This document shows positions 1-9,172 of a stretch of DNA of 64,000 nucleotides, piece by piece (the first letter of the stretch is position 1; each line of letters opens with the position of its first letter). Where the stretch lies: the NCBI GenBank assembly GCA_024234265.1, contig JACKOM010000003.1, forward strand, positions 124,001-188,000, read 5' to 3'. The stretch is from Oceanospirillaceae bacterium (GTDB taxonomy: Bacteria; Pseudomonadota; Gammaproteobacteria; Pseudomonadales; Oceanobacteraceae). A model generated the notes under the pieces. The model had not been told where the DNA came from and did not search any database. It worked only from the letters and a program-made list of their open reading frames with translations. The position numbers and the translations under genes are program-made.

Positions 1-1025
1 GCAGCCACACGGTCACCCTCTTTCAGATCCGCGGCCAGGGTAAAACCGACATAACCACAGCGGGGGGTTTCATATTGCTTGAGATTCGGGCGCGGCTCCG
101 TGGCATCCACATGCCCTATCAATTCATCGTTGACCAGAATATCCAGCCCCACCGGCTCATCATTCACGGCACCGTAGGCCCAGCCCTGTATGGATTGTTT
201 CGTCAGGTTGCCGATCACCCCGTGGGTCCATTCAAGGCCCTGTTCAAACAGGCGCCAGCGCTCCGTGTGTAACGCAACACAACGCTGATAAAGATGCATG
301 TCCTGCCGGTTACGCTCCCTGAGCAGGGCCCGCAGTTCGGCATCCAGCGGCTCCCCGGCAAAATCATTGGTATTGTCGGTGCGGTGGGCAAAACCCAGCC
401 CAAAGTGCGCATTAAACATATCCAGTGACTGATCATATTTTTCAGTAATACCAATCAGCCCGAACAGCTCGGGATGCAAGCCCGCCATATAACGACTCTG
501 CAGGTTCTGGGTACCGCCATTCAGAATGAAGGCACGCAGATCACCATCAAAACCGTTCCAGCGTTTGGCATGGCGATAGTGGGATACCACCTGCTCTTCC
601 GGATTACGCACGAAGGTCACCACGCGCCGGGCGGGAAATAAATGCACCGCAGTATCCACTCTGACATGTCCGGTATACATAGGCGCATCCAGTTCAGCAA
701 TCAGACGGAACAATTCAAACGGGTCACGCCCCAGTTCGCTGATTTTCTGGCTAGTAGCGGGACTTTTGGGGCCATAGTTACGCAGCACATTCGCCGCACC
801 CCAGAAGTCTTCCGCGGCCTGGCGGAAACTGGTGCCGGCGGTTTTGGGAATATGCACAAAAAACAGGCTGCTGAGGTCTTTGCCGGCAATAGCATCTGCA
901 GGGCCGGATGTATTCACAACCCGCGTCGGGGTCTGCACATCAGGGACATGGGGCTGCACATCGGGGCCTGAGCGCTGGGTATCAGTGCGCGGCGCCAGCA
1001 ACCGCTTCAGAATAGGTAAGGTCAT
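1..1025 (-). CDS. Sulfotransferase with C-terminal GW module (partial, 3' end outside window)
   Basis: The reading frame is open from the ATG at 1025 to the window edge, about 341 codons, so the C-terminus is missing. Residues 59-68 (IPKTAGTSFR) form the 5'-phosphosulfate loop of PAPS-dependent sulfotransferases and residues 133-150, with RNP at 140-142, fit the 3'-phosphate-binding segment. The likely role is transfer of sulfate from PAPS to a sugar of the capsule (inference from context). From about residue 279 a different module begins (GWA, then VDI-like strand, VN.ELIGH, GY.GF), which resembles the N-terminal module of the glycosyltransferase at 9689-12478. The ATG overlaps the TGA of the upstream gene (ATGA at 1022-1025), so the two are probably translationally coupled. 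The exact sugar substrate cannot be told. Confidence 0.85.
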   Translation of the reverse strand, partial: MTLPILKRLLAPRTDTQRSGPDVQPHVPDVQTPTRVVNTSGPADAIAGKDLSSLFFVHIPKTAGTSFRQAAEDFWGAANVLRNYGPKSPATSQKISELGRDPFELFRLIAELDAPMYTGHVRVDTAVHLFPARRVVTFVRNPEEQVVSHYRHAKRWNGFDGDLRAFILNGGTQNLQSRYMAGLHPELFGLIGITEKYDQSLDMFNAHFGLGFAHRTDNTNDFAGEPLDAELRALLRERNRQDMHLYQRCVALHTERWRLFEQGLEWTHGVIGNLTKQSIQGWAYGAVNDEPVGLDILVNDELIGHVDATEPRPNLKQYETPRCGYVGFTLAADLKEGDRVA

Positions 1026-3244
1026 AATACGGAAAAGTCTTCTCGTGAACGGGTCAGGTTCGGGCTGTAATACGGATCATTTGCTAGGCTGCTCTGCCAG
1101 CGGCTGAAAAGACGCTGTTTTTCACCATCAAAACGGCGCTGTTTTTCCGGGGTAATATCCTCACCGCGGGTTTTGGATTCGTGATGGATCAGTTCGGCAT
1201 AGGGGGTGTAAAGGTTGCGCAGGCCGGTTTCCTGCACCCGCAGGCAAAAATCAACATCGTTATAGGCAACCGCAAATGACTCATCAAAACCAGAGACTGA
1301 GCGATAAACACCAGCACGCACCATCAAACACGCAGCCGTCACTGCACTGAGATTCTGTGTAACCTGCGCGCGGCAGAAATACCCGGACTCATGGCGGCCA
1401 ATGCCACGATGGGAATGCGCGGCATAACCGCCCAACCCAAGAATGACGCCCGCGTGCTGAATCGTCATATCCGGATACAAGAGCTTGGCACCAACGCAGC
1501 CGATATCCGGTCTGCTGGCATGAGCCAGCATTTCTTCCAGCCAACCATCCTGAATAGCCTCAATATCGTTATTCAGTAACAACAGGTATTCGCCGGAAGA
1601 CGCTTCAGCACCGACATTCATCAACCGCGAAAAATTAAAGTCACCCTCATCACGTACTATTTGAACGCCGATATCGGCATTACCTTCACGGTGCAAGCCG
1701 TTTGCCGCAAGCGCCATAAAATACGTGATCGCCGCAGGCGTAACCGAATGGTTATCAACAATAACGACCTCAAGTGTGGGATACGCCACTGTTCTGGCCA
1801 AACTATCCAGACACGGCTTCAACACCTCTAATCCGTCACGGGTCGGAATGATCACACTGACCAGAGGATCGGCATCCGGTAGCGGCCAACGAACCCGATA
1901 GAAGTTGTCCGTTTTATGATGAGTAACATCCACGTTGACGGCCGCCCGCAGAAAATAATCCGAAAGCGCCTTAAGGCCCGCTTCGGTCGCGTAACTTTTC
2001 GCGTCTGCACTCAGCGCTGTCGAGCCTTCTACCATGCGCCAGTGGTAAAGCACTTTCGGAATATGCTGAATAAATTCGGGTTTAATGTACGACAAAGTCC
2101 GCAGCACCAGATCATAGTCCTGCGCACCTTCAACGCCTTTACGCAGACCACCCAACGCTTTAAGTACGTCTGCACGGTAGCAAGAGAGATGCGTCACGTA
2201 ATTGTGACAAAGCAAAAGATCCGGATTCCAGTCAGACTTAAAGTGCGGGGCTATGCGCTCGCCGCTTTCTGAAATAAGGTCTTCGTCGCTGTAAATAAAC
2301 TTAACATCCGGATGATCAGTAATGCACTGAGCCAACTCGTTCAGCGCCTGCGGTGCCAGGGTGTCATCGTGGTCAAGGAAAGCAACAAAATCGCCGGAGG
2401 CAGCACGAATCCCCGTATTGGTGGCTTCGGATATATGGCCATTTTGACTACGAATCAGAACTTTAATCCGGCTGTCGCTGTCTTCCAGTGTAGAAAGATA
2501 ATCGCGGGTAGCGGCTTTATCCGAGGCATCATCAACCAATATCAACTGCCAGTTCGGATACGTCTGCCCGAGCACAGAATCGACACAAGCTTTCAGCAGA
2601 GCGACCGGAGTATTAAACACCGGAACAACGACAGAAAAACAAATGTTCTGATTATCAACAACCGAACACCAGAGACCAGCCTCATTGTCAGCCAGCCATT
2701 CTGAATAAGCCTGAGTTGAACCCTGCGCCAGCTGATCATACAGCTCAAACATAGCGACGGGATCCTGCGAATCGTACTCGGAAAAATTGCCGAGCTTGGC
2801 CGACAGCTTTTTCAGCATCCGTGACCGGGCGAAAGCAGGTGACAACTTTTTAAGGGTGACCCGGACACCGGCAATACTGCCCGGTTTATCAGACGGATCC
2901 AGACGAAAACGAATAACATTTTCAGGGAAATAACAGATGCGCTTTGCACCTGACCGCCCCTTTTTAAGCAGCTGAAAAGCCTGTTCTTCTTTGAAACCGC
3001 GACCTGTGTCGAAATAAAGCTTAACGTTCATAGGGCTGTCGTTTTTGCCCTGAACTTCGAGCATGTAGAAACCACAGAGCGGCACCAGTGAAGTCAGCTT
3101 AGGCCGGATCATGACTTTAGGGTCATCCGAGTCCCAGCTCCAATTCCCTTGCGATACCGTCATATCGATCGCACGCCCGTGCGTCAGCTGACGGCGAAAA
3201 CCCAGCCAGGATGCGAGCTTCAACAAACCAGTAACACCCGTCAT
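1022..3244 (-). CDS. Two-domain family 2 glycosyltransferase
   Basis: A 740-residue protein with two GT-A fold, family-2 glycosyltransferase domains. Domain 1 spans about 203-420 (VVVPVFN start, VDDAS, DHDD at 291-294 as the metal/nucleotide-sugar DxD equivalent). Domain 2 spans about 460-690 (VSVIIPTRDG, IVDNHS, LNND at 557-560, then GAKLLYPD and QHAGVILG, typical of rhamnosyl/capsule GT2 enzymes). The first ~200 residues match nothing I recognise. No signal peptide or membrane segment is visible, so it should act on the cytoplasmic face, building the capsule backbone or side chain. The gene follows galE after 72 bases and overlaps the next sulfotransferase gene by four bases. Donor and acceptor sugars are unknown; rhamnose is a reasonable guess because rml genes are in the same locus. 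Confidence 0.9.
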   Translation of the reverse strand: MTGVTGLLKLASWLGFRRQLTHGRAIDMTVSQGNWSWDSDDPKVMIRPKLTSLVPLCGFYMLEVQGKNDSPMNVKLYFDTGRGFKEEQAFQLLKKGRSGAKRICYFPENVIRFRLDPSDKPGSIAGVRVTLKKLSPAFARSRMLKKLSAKLGNFSEYDSQDPVAMFELYDQLAQGSTQAYSEWLADNEAGLWCSVVDNQNICFSVVVPVFNTPVALLKACVDSVLGQTYPNWQLILVDDASDKAATRDYLSTLEDSDSRIKVLIRSQNGHISEATNTGIRAASGDFVAFLDHDDTLAPQALNELAQCITDHPDVKFIYSDEDLISESGERIAPHFKSDWNPDLLLCHNYVTHLSCYRADVLKALGGLRKGVEGAQDYDLVLRTLSYIKPEFIQHIPKVLYHWRMVEGSTALSADAKSYATEAGLKALSDYFLRAAVNVDVTHHKTDNFYRVRWPLPDADPLVSVIIPTRDGLEVLKPCLDSLARTVAYPTLEVVIVDNHSVTPAAITYFMALAANGLHREGNADIGVQIVRDEGDFNFSRLMNVGAEASSGEYLLLLNNDIEAIQDGWLEEMLAHASRPDIGCVGAKLLYPDMTIQHAGVILGLGGYAAHSHRGIGRHESGYFCRAQVTQNLSAVTAACLMVRAGVYRSVSGFDESFAVAYNDVDFCLRVQETGLRNLYTPYAELIHHESKTRGEDITPEKQRRFDGEKQRLFSRWQSSLANDPYYSPNLTRSREDFSVL

Positions 3245-3316
3245 TCTTCAGAACCATGAAAACAGGAAAATACCGGGCAGGACACGACGATATCCTTTAT
3301 TGTCCGGCAAATTACG

Positions 3317-4330
3317 TTACGCACCATACCCACCCGGATTCTCCGACTGCCAAACCCATGAATCCCTTACCATATCGTCAATCGTGAGCCTGGTTTTCCA
3401 GTTCAGTAGTCTTAACGCCTTTGAGGCATCCGCCCAATAGGCGGCAAGGTCTCCGTCGCGACGAGGCTTTACGTCATAGGGAATTGCAACACCATTGACA
3501 GATTCGAAAGCCTGAATCACCTGAAGCACAGAGTAACCATGACCAGCCCCCAGGTTGACGGCTTCATACCCAGAGTGCGCACTCAGATATTCAAGCGCCC
3601 GGATGTGGCCTTCAGCCAGATCCATCACATGGATGTAGTCGCGCACGCCGGTTCCATCCACGGTATCGTAGTCATCACCAAACACACCCAGCGATTTAAG
3701 CTCACCAACGGCCACTTTGGTGATGTAGGGCATCAGGTTATTGGGAATACCTTTCGGGTCTTCGCCAAGTTTGCCACTCGGGTGCGCACCAATCGGATTG
3801 AAATAACGCAGCGCCATCATGGCGAGACCCGGATCGGCCCGACAGGCATCTTCCATAATATCCTCGACCATCGATTTCGACTGACCGTACGGATTGAACG
3901 GTTTCTTACGGTGGTCTTCGGTATAAGGGTTAAACTCGGGAACGCCGTAAACTGTCGCAGACGAGGAAAACACAAGCTTTCTGACGCCACACTCGGCCAT
4001 CGCCTGCAGCAATACCACACTGCCATATACGTTGTTATCGTAATATTTCAGAGGGTTCTGAGTTGATTCCCCAACGGCCTTATGACCAGCAAAATGAACA
4101 ACAGATTCGACCTGCTTTTCAGTCATTACACGCGTCAAAAGCGCTTTATCACGAACGTCACCCTCAACGAAATCGGGTGCGACACCGGTAACGTCCGCGA
4201 TTGCCTTCAGTACCTGAGCAGAACTGTTATCAAAATTATCCAGAATGACAAGCTTCATGCCCTTGGACAGAGCGAGACAGACAAAGTGGCTTCCAATATA
4301 GCCTGCGCCGCCAGTAACCAGAATGGTCAT
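3317..4330 (-). CDS. galE: UDP-glucose 4-epimerase GalE
   Basis: A 337-residue short-chain dehydrogenase/reductase of the extended type that interconverts UDP-glucose and UDP-galactose using bound NAD. The Rossmann motif GGAGYIGSH is at residues 7-15, the catalytic serine region is FSSSATVYG, and the Tyr-xxx-Lys pair is in NPYGQSK. Length equals that of E. coli GalE (338). The ATG at 4330 is preceded by AGGGAG at a good distance. It sits in the capsule locus between galU and the double GT2 gene, so it probably supplies UDP-Gal for the polymer as well as for general metabolism. Confidence 0.95.
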   Translation of the reverse strand: MTILVTGGAGYIGSHFVCLALSKGMKLVILDNFDNSSAQVLKAIADVTGVAPDFVEGDVRDKALLTRVMTEKQVESVVHFAGHKAVGESTQNPLKYYDNNVYGSVVLLQAMAECGVRKLVFSSSATVYGVPEFNPYTEDHRKKPFNPYGQSKSMVEDIMEDACRADPGLAMMALRYFNPIGAHPSGKLGEDPKGIPNNLMPYITKVAVGELKSLGVFGDDYDTVDGTGVRDYIHVMDLAEGHIRALEYLSAHSGYEAVNLGAGHGYSVLQVIQAFESVNGVAIPYDVKPRRDGDLAAYWADASKALRLLNWKTRLTIDDMVRDSWVWQSENPGGYGA

Positions 4331-4496
4331 ACATACTCCCTGTTCTTACAGCAAACACCCCACACACCAAACAGCGTATGAACCGCAGCCGATTCTAACA
4401 CAGAGAGTCGGATATCTCAGCGCAGGTCCTCATCAAGAATGGTGAAACTACCTGTCCAAACTGATCAATATTTCATCAATCGAAACTTCTATTCAC

Positions 4497-4742
4497 TCAG
4501 ACACTTGCCCGACGGACGTATTCCGTATACTGCTCGACCAGAGCCACCTTCAGCGGATCTATCTGCTTCTGTGTTTTTACAGCCGCAGCCTCATATTCTG
4601 CGATCTTCTGAATGCCTGCCCAGACATACAGCCTGCCAAGCCACTGGCTAACATTAAGGAAATTGAATCGCCGATTAGGATATCCAGCGTTCAGCAACTC
4701 CTGTAAAAAAACTTCCTTAACAAAATCGATCTTGAACTCTTC
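4497..4742 (-). pseudogene. Possible C-terminal remnant of a capsule-locus gene
   Basis: An open frame on the minus strand runs from a TAG near 4743-4745 to a stop at 4497 and has no ATG start; the first alternative start is a TTG at 4697. The 80 or so encoded residues look like real protein (for example NFLNVSQWLGRLYVWAGIQ followed by a charged helix), with normal codon use, but I cannot assign a family. It sits in an otherwise empty 550-base gap between galU and galE where the operon would be expected to continue. I read it as the tail of a decayed gene, or less likely a small gene with a TTG start. Confidence 0.3.
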
Positions 4743-4881
4743 CGACTAACGTTTTTAGCTCACACACGCCTCTGTCTAAATCACTTTCTCTCACGGAAAG
4801 GAGCCCGTCAAACTGGTACAACTCAATATAGGAACGGGCCAAAACCGGCCCGCTACAAGCATCTTTTAAGAAAATCCGCTC

Positions 4882-5784
4882 TCACGCGATGGTCTTCTCC
4901 AAAGAGGCTGCATAATTTTTAAGAAAGGACTCAATGACCACAGAGACTTCCGGATGACGAAGACCGTATTCCAGATTAGCGAGCATATACCCCTGCTTAC
5001 TGCCGCAGTCGTGGCTTTTACCCAGCATGGAATAGGCTTCCACTTTTTCGCTTTTCATTAATTCTGCAATGGCATCGGTCAGCTGAATTTCATCGCCAGC
5101 GCCCGGCGGGGTACGGGCCAGAATATCCCAGATAGCGGCCGATAAAACGTAGCGGCCAACCACCGCCAGATTGGAAGGTGCCTCTTCTGGCTTAGGTTTT
5201 TCGACCATACCGACCATAGTCACGGACTCACCCGGTTTGATGTCTGCCCCCTGACAATCAACAATGCCGTACTTATTCACCTGACTGTATGGAACTTCTT
5301 CGACCATGATCTGGCTGCGGCCAGTGGCGCGGTAGCGGTTGATCATATCGGCCAGATTGTCTTTGCTCAGATCCGACGCCGCGTCGTCGAGAATCACATC
5401 CGGCAGAATCACAACAAACGGACTATCACCCACCAAAGGGCGGGCGCAACTGACCGCATGCCCCAGACCTTTCGCCTGTCCCTGACGCACATGCATAATG
5501 GTGACATCTTTCGGGCAAATAGCCTGCACTTCTTCCAGCAACTGACGCTTAACGCGCTTTTCCAGTGTCGCTTCCAGTTCAAAACTGGTGTCGAAATGGT
5601 TTTCGATGCTGTTTTTACTGGAATGCGTGACCAGTACAATTTCTTTTACGCTGGCGGCAACCGCCTCGTTCACCACATACTGAATCAGTGGCTTGTCGAC
5701 AATCGGCAACATCTCTTTGGGAATTGCCTTGGTAGCCGGCAACATGCGGGTTCCGAGACCCGCAACAGGAATAATGGCTTTCAT
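4882..5784 (-). CDS. galU: UTP--glucose-1-phosphate uridylyltransferase GalU
   Basis: A 300-residue enzyme that makes UDP-glucose from UTP and glucose-1-phosphate. The N-terminal nucleotidyltransferase signature (IPVAGLGTRMLPATKAIPKE) and the downstream VEKPKPEEAPSNLAVVGRY segment are diagnostic of GalU. The ATG at 5784 is chosen because it is preceded by AAGGAA and begins the conserved MKAIIPVAG; a longer frame to 5805 runs into the upstream gene. The stop of the upstream SGNH gene is one base away, so the two are in one operon. With galE it supplies UDP-Glc and UDP-Gal for the capsule. Confidence 0.96.
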   Translation of the reverse strand: MKAIIPVAGLGTRMLPATKAIPKEMLPIVDKPLIQYVVNEAVAASVKEIVLVTHSSKNSIENHFDTSFELEATLEKRVKRQLLEEVQAICPKDVTIMHVRQGQAKGLGHAVSCARPLVGDSPFVVILPDVILDDAASDLSKDNLADMINRYRATGRSQIMVEEVPYSQVNKYGIVDCQGADIKPGESVTMVGMVEKPKPEEAPSNLAVVGRYVLSAAIWDILARTPPGAGDEIQLTDAIAELMKSEKVEAYSMLGKSHDCGSKQGYMLANLEYGLRHPEVSVVIESFLKNYAASLEKTIA

Positions 5785-5785
5785 A

Positions 5786-7111
5786 TTAAATTTCCTTCCG
5801 TGCAATTTCTTGCCTGTAAAATTCTAATTTGCTTGCGATCACCGGACCGGTCGGCCGACAGGCAGCCGCCAGAGACATCAGGTACTCTGCCTTCATAAGA
5901 TCTTTATCTTCGAGCGCAATCGCTGAATCCCGCAACGCATTGGCATCAAGCGAACTCAGTGCCACATTGCCGGTTTTCGCGTTAAACGAGCGCTTCCCCG
6001 CCTCTGACAGCTGAGCAAACTCTTCGGCCAGCAGATACACCCTGACCCGCTCAATCAAGGCCGCGTCGGCCGCCATCGCCACCATGCAATTCAGTAAGTC
6101 TCGAATTGCGGTATTGTTTCGCATCGCAAAGATATGCAGTAAAAACTCACCGACATTGTTCCCTGCCGCATGCAGACTGACCAACGAAACAGCCAGCGAC
6201 TGAATGGCAGAGAGGTAACTCATCTGACCAAAATACGGGGAAAATCCGGTGACATTTTCCTTTTTGTAACCCGTGCCACTCAAAAATTTGAGGGCATTCC
6301 GCTGGCGGTATTCCCAGGTCATATCGTCGCTGGCCATCTCGACCATGAAACGCTCCCTCGGCAGCGACAACACATGGGTACAACCCAGTTGCTGTACCAC
6401 GTCCCAGTCAATGGCCTGAGTCCAGAAATGGAACACCGAGTCGAACTCATGGGCGAAGAAGCTGATGATCTGTTCGCTGGACGAACCACCAAAGATCACT
6501 AACGACCGACCTGTCTTGGCGCGGTCGTGGCGGGTGTGAATCCGGATGCGCCCCACATGAATAATGCCGTTGTCATACTCATGAGCAACCCGCCATTCAT
6601 CAGCCAGTGCCAGCACGTCTTCAGTGCCCGCGCTGTGGGTCAGATCACCCACGTGGCGCTTACGAATAAAGGCCTCTTGCCCGATACCCGCAGCCGGCGT
6701 GATGCCGAACGCCTGCATAATGGCGCCGAACGCCAGATACGCACCATAGTCGGTCCAGTGTGTATCATTTTTATGAAAGCAGGCGTCTGATCCGAGCAGA
6801 TCAACACCGTACACAACCGACGCCGGGGCATTGGCCTGTATCCTGGCAGCCAGCCTGTTTTCAGAAACAGTTACCGAATCTGGCAGGTAACGAGCCAACG
6901 CGCAGTGTTTGTTGGGCACAATAAAGGTGGTCAGGCTGACATTGCGGCTGCGAGCCTCAAGATTACGGGCAGCAAACAGCGCACACCAGCTGGCTGCCAG
7001 CGCCTCGCTGCCGGCGTGCTTGCCGGAAATTTCGTCGATAACCCCGTTACGGTCATTGTCGAGAAACAACCAGCCGGACTTACCTTTAATGTAGCTTACA
7101 GTCGCACCCAT
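5786..7111 (-). CDS. AlgX/AlgJ-like SGNH protein of the capsule locus
   Basis: A 441-residue protein resembling the SGNH domain of the alginate O-acetylation proteins AlgX and AlgJ. Visible are the N-terminal KGKSGWLFL (about 9-17), a V-P-N-K segment at 65-68, the catalytic Asp/His-type motif NDTHWTDYG at 115-123, and a GGSSSEQ segment at 208-214 in the place of the usual GDS(F/Y) nucleophile block. There is no signal peptide, unlike AlgX, so it would work in the cytoplasm or be membrane associated through a partner. The C-terminal ~45 residues (about 392-436) repeat a module also seen at the N-terminus of the next upstream gene. Start: ATG at 7111 with GCGGAAA upstream; a TTG lies 15 bases earlier. 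Probable role is polymer esterification, unproven. Confidence 0.75.
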   Translation of the reverse strand: MGATVSYIKGKSGWLFLDNDRNGVIDEISGKHAGSEALAASWCALFAARNLEARSRNVSLTTFIVPNKHCALARYLPDSVTVSENRLAARIQANAPASVVYGVDLLGSDACFHKNDTHWTDYGAYLAFGAIMQAFGITPAAGIGQEAFIRKRHVGDLTHSAGTEDVLALADEWRVAHEYDNGIIHVGRIRIHTRHDRAKTGRSLVIFGGSSSEQIISFFAHEFDSVFHFWTQAIDWDVVQQLGCTHVLSLPRERFMVEMASDDMTWEYRQRNALKFLSGTGYKKENVTGFSPYFGQMSYLSAIQSLAVSLVSLHAAGNNVGEFLLHIFAMRNNTAIRDLLNCMVAMAADAALIERVRVYLLAEEFAQLSEAGKRSFNAKTGNVALSSLDANALRDSAIALEDKDLMKAEYLMSLAAACRPTGPVIASKLEFYRQEIARKEI

Positions 7112-7272
7112 ATTTATTTCCGCCAACCAATAGCAGCCTGATTCTACCCAGAGACCACCAAAATCCTTTACACTAAAACATCAGTCGACTACATTGCCAG
7201 AATAAACTCAATCGCCGCATTTAATTAGGCGACGAATTCAAAAAACGACATACTGATTAATAAAGTCTTATT

Positions 7273-8253
7273 TCACTTCCAATGCCTCTTCCGATACGCA
7301 TCCAAATGAAGCGGGTTACGCCAATAGGTCGCGTATGAGCGCTCAGAAAAATCCCTAATATCAACCTCAGCACCATTAACAAGTAAAGCACCATCCGTCA
7401 TACCGATGACATTTTTACTCACACCAAACACTACTTTGTCGAGATTCTCACCTTGAGTATCTGGCTCAATATTTGGTAAACCAGCAAAATCCAAAATCCT
7501 CCCAACAAGTTCGTTCAGGAGCGACCTGGATGGATGATTGAAAGTGTGAAAGCGGCAAACTCCCCTCAGATAGTCTGACCAGACGATATCCGACACTACT
7601 ACATCCAAATGCCGCTCTCTCTCAATCAACTCTTCAATCGAATTCTGAGCCGCATTCGCATAGGTGGAGACTGCATAATCCGGTGAATACATACGACAAA
7701 TAGCATCATCAACAGAGAGACCTTCCAAAAAAGATGTTACTAGAGTTCTGCAGTGATAGTCACCAATTGGAGATTGACAGCGAACACCACCCACCGTAGG
7801 TAAATAGGTCCAATCAGGATGATAGTCCGAGAAGAATACATTGGGGATCTTGATCAACTTATCTTTATATTTTGACTCAAGAAGGGAAGTTGATATTCCA
7901 GAAAAAGCATCACTAATATTTTGCGTTACGATATAGTCAACCAAATCCAGCCGTTTATAGATATCATCTGAAGCATGCTTATAGAGATGAGCCACAACCA
8001 CAAGGTCAATCTCAATTGTCGGATTCTTTTCACGCAAGAGAGAAGCAATAATTTCTGCTTGGCAGTTTCCGATCACTACAAAACTCTTAATACCCAAGCT
8101 TTGCTTTAGCTCTTTATAATTTGAAGCAATATATGGCCCACCTGGCCTACACAAAAAAGCCAATCGAAACAACCTATACGAAAGCCGCGAATCCGCATCC
8201 TTCAATGCCCTCGCTGCATCCCTAATAGCATCCACTTCACTAACATCAAGCAT
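7273..8253 (-). CDS. WcbI-family polysaccharide biosynthesis protein
   Basis: A 326-residue protein with the WcbI signature: VVIGNCQAEIIASLLRE at about 59-75, where GNCQ.E carries the presumed catalytic Cys, and a later FFSDYHPDW segment. WcbI proteins are SGNH-like enzymes required for capsule synthesis in Burkholderia; an acyltransferase role has been proposed. Residues ~10-48 form a separate small helical module (IRDAARAL...CRPGGPYIAS) shared with the C-terminus of the neighbouring SGNH protein. The ATG at 8253 is used; a TTG lies immediately upstream. This gene and the next two upstream are visibly richer in A+T than the rml/kps genes, which suggests separate acquisition. Confidence 0.75.
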   Translation of the reverse strand: MLDVSEVDAIRDAARALKDADSRLSYRLFRLAFLCRPGGPYIASNYKELKQSLGIKSFVVIGNCQAEIIASLLREKNPTIEIDLVVVAHLYKHASDDIYKRLDLVDYIVTQNISDAFSGISTSLLESKYKDKLIKIPNVFFSDYHPDWTYLPTVGGVRCQSPIGDYHCRTLVTSFLEGLSVDDAICRMYSPDYAVSTYANAAQNSIEELIERERHLDVVVSDIVWSDYLRGVCRFHTFNHPSRSLLNELVGRILDFAGLPNIEPDTQGENLDKVVFGVSKNVIGMTDGALLVNGAEVDIRDFSERSYATYWRNPLHLDAYRKRHWK

Positions 8254-8315
8254 CAAAACACCTGAAAATCAACCCATAGAACTGACAACCAGAACCAAAT
8301 TTTGAAACCTCACAC

Positions 8316-9056
8316 TCAGGAAATATAGCCACAACGCTTTTGCATGTACTCATACAATTCGAGATCCAGTGAGTTTTCTTCTACCAACTTCAAATAAAAT
8401 TCGTCGCCAACAACCTTACGCAGATCATCCATTTTTTCTTCTATACTTTTCGAGGCTCTAGAAACGTTCTTTTCAACATTTCGCAATTCTATACCCGAAA
8501 AACCACGATCGTTAAGCAGCACACTCAATCTATCTAAGGATTCCGAATAGAATCCAACATCCCCGACAAATGGCAAGGAATCGACCGCTCTTTTTGCTCG
8601 GACAATTTCACTACCCTCACTGCGCGGGAACATTTTTGAAAACTTATCTACATGAAAGTTTTTACACTGACGATCGTTCTTTATCGCCCACCGAACTTCA
8701 ATGTAGCCTTTGAGATCCGTATTTCTTGCCAGGGTAGAACCAAAGCTTTCACCACCCTGTTTTTGTTCAAAAGAATATGCAGAAACAATACGATCGATGG
8801 GATGACGCATAAAGATCACAGGAAGTACGTCAACACCTGAAATACTCACAACAGGAAAATTAGCTGAGTGAGAAGAAAAACAAACCGCATCTTTCATTTC
8901 ATTCACCCAATCAACTTGCTGGGAATAATTCTCACTCTTATCAGATGGAAACTCCTTTGTAACCCACAAAGAATCAGGGAAATTTGATATCAAGGTATCA
9001 TCGAAAGAGGTGCCGGCATTCTTAAATAAGTGATAGTGATAAATAATACTTCTCAT
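8316..9056 (-). CDS. Sulfotransferase family protein
   Basis: A 246-residue protein with a minimal PAPS-dependent sulfotransferase layout. FKNAGTSFD at residues 11-19 is the 5'-phosphosulfate-binding loop (lysine in place, in the HxxKNAGTS form found in sulfotransferase-2-like enzymes) and RHPIDRIVSAYSFE at 84-97 is the 3'-phosphate-binding motif. No membrane segment is seen, so it is probably cytosolic and sulfates a capsule sugar or its precursor. ATG at 9056 follows GGATGGA; an upstream TTG gives five more residues and is less likely. The gene is A+T rich like its neighbours. It is the second sulfotransferase in the locus. Confidence 0.8.
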   Translation of the reverse strand: MRSIIYHYHLFKNAGTSFDDTLISNFPDSLWVTKEFPSDKSENYSQQVDWVNEMKDAVCFSSHSANFPVVSISGVDVLPVIFMRHPIDRIVSAYSFEQKQGGESFGSTLARNTDLKGYIEVRWAIKNDRQCKNFHVDKFSKMFPRSEGSEIVRAKRAVDSLPFVGDVGFYSESLDRLSVLLNDRGFSGIELRNVEKNVSRASKSIEEKMDDLRKVVGDEFYLKLVEENSLDLELYEYMQKRCGYIS

Positions 9057-9172
9057 TAAAATTCCATCCAAAATAAATATTCGAACAATGAGCTAGACAA
9101 ACAAAAATAACAAAGGAGCTCTCTTAACCATTCCATCCAAGAGAGCACCTTATCGTCACCAAAAATCCATGG

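Noticed and set aside
4820..4850. CGGGCC/GGCCCG hairpin after galU as a terminator
   Set aside because: The stem is only six bases and no T run follows on the minus strand.
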